Positions 59,480-64,000 of a stretch of DNA of 64,000 nucleotides are shown here, in pieces. The first letter of the stretch is position 1. Each line of letters starts with the position of its first letter. Made by a program: the position numbers and the translations under genes. The stretch is from Paenibacillus sp. J31TS4. GTDB lineage: Bacteria > Bacillota > Bacilli > Paenibacillales > NBRC-103111. Where the stretch lies: assembly GCF_018403265.1 (NCBI RefSeq), contig NZ_BOSI01000004.1:124001-188000 (forward strand). Direction: 5' to 3'. Below the pieces are notes generated by a model that searched no databases, was not told the DNA's origin, and saw only the letters and a list, made by a program, of their open reading frames with translations.

Positions 59480-60156
59480 CCTTGCTTCACCCGATAGCCG
59501 ATTCCCCGGATCGTCTCGAGGATGGCGGGCGATCCGGGGTCGGCTTCAATCTTTTCGCGGAGGTACCGGATGTGCACGTTCAGCGTTTTGTCTCCGGGTA
59601 GATAGGATTCCCCCCAGACGGTCTCGTAAATCTGCTCCTTCGTCAGGATTTGATTCGGATGGCGCAGGAACAGCATGAACAGCTGGTGCTGCTTGCCGGT
59701 CAGCAGGATCTCCTCTCCGGTCCGGCTGTCGACAAGCCGGTTCTCGTCCGGGTAGACCGACAGATGGCCGAGCGTTATCTCCTGCTGGCCCGACCGTCCA
59801 TACCGCCGCAGCAGCACCTCCACCCGCGCCGCCAGCTCCTCCGGATGGAACGGCTTGGTCATATAATCGTCGGCGAATTGCAGCCCGTCCAGCTTGTCGT
59901 GGACGGACGAGCGCGCGGACAGCATCAGGACGGGCAGATCCGCCGCCTTCTTCTTGAGGCGCTGGCCGACGGTGAACCCGTCGATGCCGGGCAGCATCAC
60001 GTCGAGGATTGCCAGGTCGGCACCCTCCGCGAGCTCCTCGGCGCCGTCGCCGCTCGTCCGCCAATGGACGACGTAGCCTTTTTGCGTCAAATAATCCTTC
60101 ACCCAGCTGCCGATCTCCTGGTCGTCTTCTATATAAAGAATGTGCTTCTGCTTCAT
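59476..60156 (-). CDS. OmpR-family response regulator
   Basis: 226 residues. Receiver domain (about 1-118) with acidic pocket E10-D11-D12, phospho-acceptor Asp52 in LAILDVMLPG, and Lys101 in ADDYMTKPF. Winged-helix output domain (about 128-225) with LLTGKQHQLFMLFLRHPNQILTKEQIY in part (about 153-179) and NVHIRYLREKI. Binds DNA when phosphorylated by the kinase encoded directly downstream. The start follows AAACGGAGCATCCTC, so the ribosome site is modest (GGAG spaced 5-7 bases). Confidence 0.94.
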   Translation of the reverse strand: MKQKHILYIEDDQEIGSWVKDYLTQKGYVVHWRTSGDGAEELAEGADLAILDVMLPGIDGFTVGQRLKKKAADLPVLMLSARSSVHDKLDGLQFADDYMTKPFHPEELAARVEVLLRRYGRSGQQEITLGHLSVYPDENRLVDSRTGEEILLTGKQHQLFMLFLRHPNQILTKEQIYETVWGESYLPGDKTLNVHIRYLREKIEADPGSPAILETIRGIGYRVKQG

Positions 60157-60339
60157 GAGGATGCTCCGTTTCTATAGAGACTGATGCGGGAACCGCCGGC
60201 CCCGCGTCCGTCTCCATTGTAGACCAACCGGGCGCGGAAACAAACCGGACCCGGGTCGGGGGAGTACGTACTCCGGAACCGAACCCCCTCACGGCGACTT
60301 AAATCTAATCGTCGTGAACCCGTTCGCGTCCCAGCACAA

Positions 60340-60366
60340 AGAGGAGCTTTCTCGGAAAGCTCCTCT
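60340..60366 (-). terminator. Hairpin after the 92-residue protein gene
   Basis: Perfect 12-bp stem AGAGGAGCTTTC/GAAAGCTCCTCT, loop of 3, followed on the minus strand by TTTG only. Weak terminator. Confidence 0.6.
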
Positions 60367-60426
60367 GCAAGCCAGCGGGCGTTCTGCCAGTCAGACCTAT
60401 TAGCGCAGAACGGCCGGTCCGCTGCC

Positions 60427-60705
60427 CTAGCGTCCGTGCCGGCGGAGTCTGTTGTACCCACGGTCTCCGTAAGGCTGCAGCTTTTCCAGCCAGCGCTTTT
60501 CCATTTGCTTAAGCTCCCAGCGCGGGTCGGCCACTTCGTCTGCTTCCTTCTGCTCCAGCACGTCGTAGGCGAACGCATCCGGCCCAAGCGACTTCCAATC
60601 TTTTTGCAGGTCGAAGTTCGCGAAGCGCCCCATATCGAGCTGCGCCTGCAGCGTCACCCATTTGTTCTTTAAGTTGGGATATTCTTTTCGCTTGCTCTTG
60701 TCCAT
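60427..60705 (-). CDS. Hypothetical small charged protein
   Basis: 92 residues, soluble, rich in Lys, Asp, Glu and Trp: MDKSKRKEYPNLKNKW, then FANFDLQKDWKSLGPDAFAYDVLEQK and a C-terminal QMEKRWLEKLQPYGDRGYNR (each in part). GGAGAGGACAGAGAC precedes ATG 60705. Codon use is normal, and the gene is 48 bp after the VWA gene on the same strand, so it may be the last member of that operon. No family recognised; regularly spaced Trp and acidic residues suggest a compact helical protein. Confidence 0.7.
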   Translation of the reverse strand: MDKSKRKEYPNLKNKWVTLQAQLDMGRFANFDLQKDWKSLGPDAFAYDVLEQKEADEVADPRWELKQMEKRWLEKLQPYGDRGYNRLRRHGR

Positions 60706-60753
60706 GTCTCTGTCCTCTCCCTTCTCTCCTATGAGTCTGTCTGGAGGAGAACG

Positions 60754-61899
60754 TTACAAATAACGGGAAATGATGCGAACCAGCTTCCCGGGCAGCTCAT
60801 GAAGATTGGTCATATCCAAAAATCGTTCTTTCCCATATAGCTGGCTGATGACTTCTTTGTCTTGGCCAATGGCGGCCGCTAGCCAGGTGACGCCTTTCCT
60901 TTCGTATTCCGCAATGGTCTCATGCATGTCCTGCGCGGCAGTACTCCCGGTATAATCGTCCATGGCCTTCGGCTGCCCGTCGCTCATGCTGATGAGCAGT
61001 TTCGTTCGCTGAGGCGAAGCGGCTAACCGCTGCGCCATGATGCGGAGCACCATCCCGTCGCGATTGTTGCTTCTGGGACGGAGCCCCATGAGTTTGAATC
61101 GGTCGTTCGGATCGGCTTTCTCATAATCGGTATAGGCATAGATCGACATTTGCTCCAATCTGGAGGCATCCGCCGTATCGCCGTAGATTAAGACGGGAAT
61201 CCGGCAAAGCTGGCAAAATTCGTAGACCGCAACCGCGGCCCGCTTTGCCGCCGCAAGCCTTCCGAAGGCCGACATCGAGGCAGATTCGTCGATCCTCAGT
61301 CCGACAACGAGGGAAGGGGAATCCGTCGGCGGCCGCTTCTTGGCAAAATACCTGTAATCCCGATAGGCCACGGATTCCACTTGGAATTTGGTTCCATAAA
61401 GATGATTTCTCGCAAATTCGGCAGCCTCGTCGTGTTCCAGCAGCGGAAGCGTCTTTCTTGCGATCTCCCGGACGATCGGCATGAGCTCCTGGCTGATCAC
61501 GCTATATTCCTGTTTCTGTTCCGGCGTAAACTCCGGACGGTGAACGATCAGCTTGACGCCCTTGTGAAGAGACTGGGAGACCGCCTCCCGGGCCTCTTGG
61601 TTCAGCTTTTTGCGGAAATCCCGTTCTTGCCGCTGCGCTTCGTTCGGCTTGGGATCCGGATTTCCTTCATGGATCATGGGCGCACCGTTCTCCCCCAAAT
61701 CCTGGCTTTCCGTCCCGCCGATTTCGTCGGAATCGGAGGTTCTGAAGGAGCTGCTTTCGTCGCTGTCCGCAGACTTCTTAAACGCGATCCCCATTTCTTC
61801 TTCCCCATCGTCAAAGGCAAAATCGAAATCGTCGATCGTTCCCCAAACCCGCATCTCCGCCGTGTCTAGAACTCGTTTTTTTTTTGATCTCCATCTCAT
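60754..61899 (-). CDS. VWA-domain protein of the MoxR operon
   Basis: 381 residues from ATG 61899. Acidic, low-complexity N-terminal third (about 25-90), charged linker, then a von Willebrand A domain (about 195-381) with metal-ion site D204-E-S206-A-S208 and Asp307 in ISMSDGQPK; CobT/MoxR-associated type. VWA proteins act with MoxR ATPases as metal-dependent adaptors in assembly of complexes. The ATG has almost no ribosome site and lies inside the MoxR gene (89-bp overlap). Right after it is a run of ten A; with nine A the MoxR frame would continue straight into this protein (EMEIKKKRVLDTAEM). It may therefore be made mainly as a fusion. Confidence 0.85.
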   Translation of the reverse strand: MRWRSKKKRVLDTAEMRVWGTIDDFDFAFDDGEEEMGIAFKKSADSDESSSFRTSDSDEIGGTESQDLGENGAPMIHEGNPDPKPNEAQRQERDFRKKLNQEAREAVSQSLHKGVKLIVHRPEFTPEQKQEYSVISQELMPIVREIARKTLPLLEHDEAAEFARNHLYGTKFQVESVAYRDYRYFAKKRPPTDSPSLVVGLRIDESASMSAFGRLAAAKRAAVAVYEFCQLCRIPVLIYGDTADASRLEQMSIYAYTDYEKADPNDRFKLMGLRPRSNNRDGMVLRIMAQRLAASPQRTKLLISMSDGQPKAMDDYTGSTAAQDMHETIAEYERKGVTWLAAAIGQDKEVISQLYGKERFLDMTNLHELPGKLVRIISRYL

Positions 61900-62965
61900 G
61901 CAGCGATTCCAGCAATCGACGGTCTCGGAGCGCGTCCTCCAGCAGTTTGATTTCCTCGGAGTCGGTTGTCATCTTGTAAATCACTTTATAGTAAAGGGAT
62001 TCCGCCGCGGCAGCGCCTCCCGCAACCGCGTCCACCCAGTAGAAATAAGAACGCATGCCTGCTATGCCTTTGATCGCGTTGGCCCTGGCGGTCTGGTCCA
62101 GAACGATAATCGTTTGGGCAAGAACGTCCAGCACCTCCTCGTTCCGGTAGCCGGTTTTGGCCATCGCCCGCTCTATCATGACCGCTTTGGCCGGCAAATC
62201 CATCTTCTCGGAATGCTGTACCCTGTCACGCAACGCTTCGTTAAGCGGCCTCGCCCCCGCATAGCTCCGGTTCGTCGTAATGACCGCAATGAAATCAGGA
62301 TGTCTGCGGATGACTTCCGTAGGAAGGTTCAAGCTGCCGTCCAGTTCCAGAGCGGAGTTCAGTGCCATTAATACGGCGGCGTCGCGAATCACATTCGGCT
62401 CCTGGATTTCCAGCAGATAGCCATGTTGATACGCTCTAACAATCTCGGAAGGGTAGAACCGGTATTCGACCGATTCGCCATTCCGATCGTCTGCGGCTTG
62501 CTTGAAAAGTTGCCTCAGCTTACCGGCCGCCTCCTCTTGCGAAAGGCCGAGCGCATTCATCAGCACTTCAGCCGCGCTTTGAAACCCATCGCTATCATAC
62601 AGAGCCTGCAAGGCTTCCCGGTCCTCAAGCTCCAGCTTTTCCAGTCGTTCCGAGGAAAGGACGGGCAAGATAGCACCAATAATATCCGATTTGTCCATAT
62701 CGGCAAAACAGGTCACTTTCGTGTAAGGCAGCCTGAAATTAGCCGACAACGCTTTGGCTAATTGGGTTTTGCCGCTTCCCGCGTCGCCTTCCAGCAACAG
62801 ATTGGCGATCTTCATTTCGCCGCGGTTCCAGTTGCGCTTGATTTCTTGGCAGATGCGGATTTCTTCCTCGCTGGCTGTATGGGATGCCGGCTTCTTCCAG
62901 ATAAGCTCTACCTCTGTGTCCGTCCATTGTCTGTCCGGGGACAAGAGATACTCTTGGTTACTCAT
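61811..62965 (-). CDS. MoxR-type AAA+ ATPase
   Basis: 384 residues. Walker A GDAGSGKT (60-67), Walker B-like YLLEIQEPN (about 183-191), sensor 1 VITTNRSYAGARPLNEALRDR (in part about 228-248, with the arginine finger), in MoxR order. An insert of about 70 residues (about 102-175) between Walker A and Walker B is longer than in ordinary MoxR. Chaperone-like ATPase acting with the VWA protein. The last 21 codons after the A10 run read TSSRHGGDAGLGNDRRF, unlike a MoxR C-terminus, and overlap the VWA gene out of frame, which suggests a frameshift in the run. ATG 62965 has AGAAAGAGTGGATTCCC upstream (GAGTGG). Gap to the upstream gene is 96 bp. Confidence 0.88.
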   Translation of the reverse strand: MSNQEYLLSPDRQWTDTEVELIWKKPASHTASEEEIRICQEIKRNWNRGEMKIANLLLEGDAGSGKTQLAKALSANFRLPYTKVTCFADMDKSDIIGAILPVLSSERLEKLELEDREALQALYDSDGFQSAAEVLMNALGLSQEEAAGKLRQLFKQAADDRNGESVEYRFYPSEIVRAYQHGYLLEIQEPNVIRDAAVLMALNSALELDGSLNLPTEVIRRHPDFIAVITTNRSYAGARPLNEALRDRVQHSEKMDLPAKAVMIERAMAKTGYRNEEVLDVLAQTIIVLDQTARANAIKGIAGMRSYFYWVDAVAGGAAAAESLYYKVIYKMTTDSEEIKLLEDALRDRRLLESLHEMEIKKKTSSRHGGDAGLGNDRRFRFCL

Positions 62966-63061
62966 GGGAATCCACTCTTTCTACTGGCGGCCGGAAGCCG
63001 CCCGACTGCCGGCAAAGTTTGCATGCAGGGGCTTAACCATGCGCTTCCTCGCGGCACGCCG

Positions 63062-63541
63062 TTAATACCCCATCTCCTTTAAGATCCTGGACAACGTACG
63101 CAGCCGCTCGCCGATCATTTCCCCGTCATCGCTTAACGATTGGTTGAACAGCTTGATGTCTTCGTTGATTCGTTCGTTGTCCGTGCAGATGGCCACGGTC
63201 ATGGCATCCCCTTGCAGCCCGATCCGGTCGATGACCGGCTTCTGCGGATCGTATAAGTGTTCGTACCGGTAAGCTTCCCGAAAATGCTCCATCGTGCGGC
63301 AGATCAGGATGGTCAAATCCAGAACGCGGTGAAGGGGCAATTCCTCCGACTGCCGAGACCATTTTTCCCCCGTGTATCTCCATACTTTGGCCGAAATATC
63401 GACCTTGCCTCTGTCGTTCCATTGGGCCAATCCCAGCGAAATTCCTTTCGCATCCGTATGATTGGCCATTCTTCCGTCAATTTGCTCGTAATTTTCCGAT
63501 ACGACAACCGGTTTATGCTTCAAGGTAGTTGGAATTTTCAT
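63062..63541 (-). CDS. Conserved hypothetical protein of the MoxR-VWA operon (DUF6530-like)
   Basis: 159 residues from ATG 63541 (GAGGAG spaced 6 bases; the 12-codon longer form is in the promoter). Soluble alpha/beta protein: KHKPVVVSENYEQIDGRMANHTDAKG in part (about 9-34), SLGLAQWNDRGKVDISAKVWR (about 35-55), SRQSEELPLHRVLDLTILI (about 62-80), and VIDRIGLQGDAMTVAICTDNE (about 104-124). The pattern resembles proteins annotated DUF6530; function unknown. First gene of the operon with the MoxR and VWA genes, downstream of a promoter with five tandem 8-bp repeats. Lower GC than the surrounding region. Confidence 0.7.
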   Translation of the reverse strand: MKIPTTLKHKPVVVSENYEQIDGRMANHTDAKGISLGLAQWNDRGKVDISAKVWRYTGEKWSRQSEELPLHRVLDLTILICRTMEHFREAYRYEHLYDPQKPVIDRIGLQGDAMTVAICTDNERINEDIKLFNQSLSDDGEMIGERLRTLSRILKEMGY

Positions 63542-63579
63542 AGAGATCTCCTCTTTCCTGTTCGGATTTATATTCACAT

Positions 63580-63619
63580 ATTTACTGATTTACTAATTTA
63601 CTAAATTACTGATTTACTA
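63580..63619 (-). repeat. Five tandem 8-bp repeats in the operon promoter
   Basis: ATTTACTG, ATTTACTA, ATTTACTA, AATTACTG, ATTTACTA head to tail (plus-strand reading). They lie just downstream of the predicted transcription start and 39 bp before the first ATG: the layout of a cooperative operator array. Confidence 0.8.
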
Positions 63620-63624
63620 AAGAC

Positions 63625-63653
63625 ATCCTAGCTGATTTTTCTTCACTCGTCAA
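63625..63653 (-). promoter_or_regulatory. Promoter of the hypothetical-MoxR-VWA operon
   Basis: Minus strand TTGACG (63648-63653), 17-bp spacer, TAGGAT (63625-63630). Predicted start near 63618, at the edge of the 8-bp repeat array. Confidence 0.6.
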
Positions 63654-63721
63654 CCGGCATGAACGTTTATTGATTCTTCACCAGAAGGAATCGGCCCCTC
63701 CCCCGCCGGAAGTGCCGGCAC

Positions 63722-63753
63722 AAAAAAAACCAGCCTCTCGCCGAGAGGCTGGT
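63722..63753 (-). terminator. Intrinsic terminator after yceI
   Basis: Minus-strand ACCAGCCTCT/AGAGGCTGGT, loop CGGCG, followed by T8. Confidence 0.93.
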
Positions 63754-63787
63754 GCATGCGGCTTGCCGCCGCGAGACGAAGGGACGC

Positions 63788-64000
63788 TTAAGCTTGCTTG
63801 GATGCTTCCACTTCGATCGTGAATTTCACTTCGTCGCCGATCAGGACGCCGCCCGTTTCAAGGACGGCATTGTAGGTGAGGCCGTAGTCGCTGCGCTTGA
63901 TCTTGCCGCTGCCGCTGAAGCCGACCTTTTCGTTGCCCCACGGATCCTTGCCCGCGCCCTCGAACGTAACCGAGAACGTCTCGGACCGGGTTACGCCGTG
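63788..64000 (-). CDS. YceI family lipid-binding protein, C-terminal part
   Basis: The last 70 codons run from the window end to TAA at 63790-63788. The reading HGVTRSETFSVTFEGAGKDP, then VGFSGSGKIKRSDYGL and ETGGVLIGDEVKFTIEVE, is the YceI lipocalin-like domain (GKD/P-WG, RSDYGL, IGDEV). YceI proteins bind isoprenoid or fatty lipids in a barrel; this part shows no membrane segment. The N-terminus is outside the window. A strong terminator follows directly. Confidence 0.92.
   Translation of the reverse strand, partial: HGVTRSETFSVTFEGAGKDPWGNEKVGFSGSGKIKRSDYGLTYNAVLETGGVLIGDEVKFTIEVEASKQA

Noticed and set aside
1-64000. Insertion sequences, prophage, rRNA or tRNA genes
   Set aside because: No transposase, integrase or phage structural motif and no cloverleaf or rRNA stretch was recognised anywhere in the window.

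Overview
The window looks like the chromosome of a GC-rich, Gram-positive, low-nutrient/soil Firmicute of the Paenibacillaceae (Paenibacillus/Cohnella-like). This rests on gene content and signals, not on a database match: strong AGGAGG ribosome sites, GTG/TTG starts, Bacillus-type families (YhgE/Pip, YkoFEDC, YjlC-Ndh, BmrCD, YfiBC, RsbQ, CtaM-type DUF420), carbohydrate ABC systems headed by AraC regulators, intrinsic terminators with long U-tracts, a Bacillus-type TPP riboswitch and CcpA cre-like sites. No rRNA, tRNA, CRISPR array, transposase or phage gene was seen.

Layout. 1-6.6 kb: 3' end of pdxK, convergent hrpB helicase, DoxX gene with a two-box operator, a ParM/ParR-like segregation pair, and ribosomal protein bL25. 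6.9-8.2 kb: AT-richer segment with a NUDIX gene behind a promoter, a small upstream ORF and an attenuator-like hairpin series. 8.2-12.3 kb: MarR regulator plus a heterodimeric ABC multidrug exporter. 12.5-15.4 kb: dicarboxylate/amino-acid symporter and a Fur-box-controlled siderophore-binding lipoprotein. 15.7-19.9 kb: a second exporter (BmrCD type) behind a leader peptide and two tandem terminators. 20.1-24.3 kb: AraC regulator, Cys-type sulfatase, sugar-binding lipoprotein. 24.6-26.8 kb: PAS protein and RsbQ-type hydrolase, then a DUF420 oxidase-assembly protein. 27-29.1 kb: YhgE/Pip. 29.3-33.5 kb: thiamine-precursor ECF transporter ykoFEDC under a TPP riboswitch. 33.7-36.7 kb: ferritin-like protein and an XPD/DinG-type helicase with a nuclease-like N-terminus. 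37-40.9 kb: nosD-nosL-nosY-nosF plus a YtkA-like lipoprotein, without nosZ. 41.1-48 kb: AraC regulator and a CUT1 ABC transporter / Gfo-Idh oxidoreductase / YhcH / NanA-like aldolase operon resembling sialic-acid loci. 48-51 kb: DUF4097 protein, MFS exporter, universal stress protein. 51-54.7 kb: a third heterodimeric exporter (YfiBC type). 55-57.8 kb: DUF4275 protein and the yjlC-ndh respiratory operon. 58-60.2 kb: two-component system. 60.4-63.7 kb: small hypothetical protein and a three-gene MoxR-ATPase/VWA/hypothetical operon. 63.8 kb-end: partial YceI.

The most distinctive material is regulatory and architectural. Two genes or operons (NUDIX; bmrCD) have leaders combining a short ORF with mutually exclusive hairpins and a terminator, as expected for ribosome-mediated attenuation. 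The MoxR/VWA pair overlaps across an A10 run, so slippage would yield one fused protein; its promoter carries five tandem 8-bp repeats. Several gene ends carry short tandem repeats whose units fold into hairpins, in one case with compensatory base changes. Three heterodimeric ABC drug exporters lie within 46 kb.
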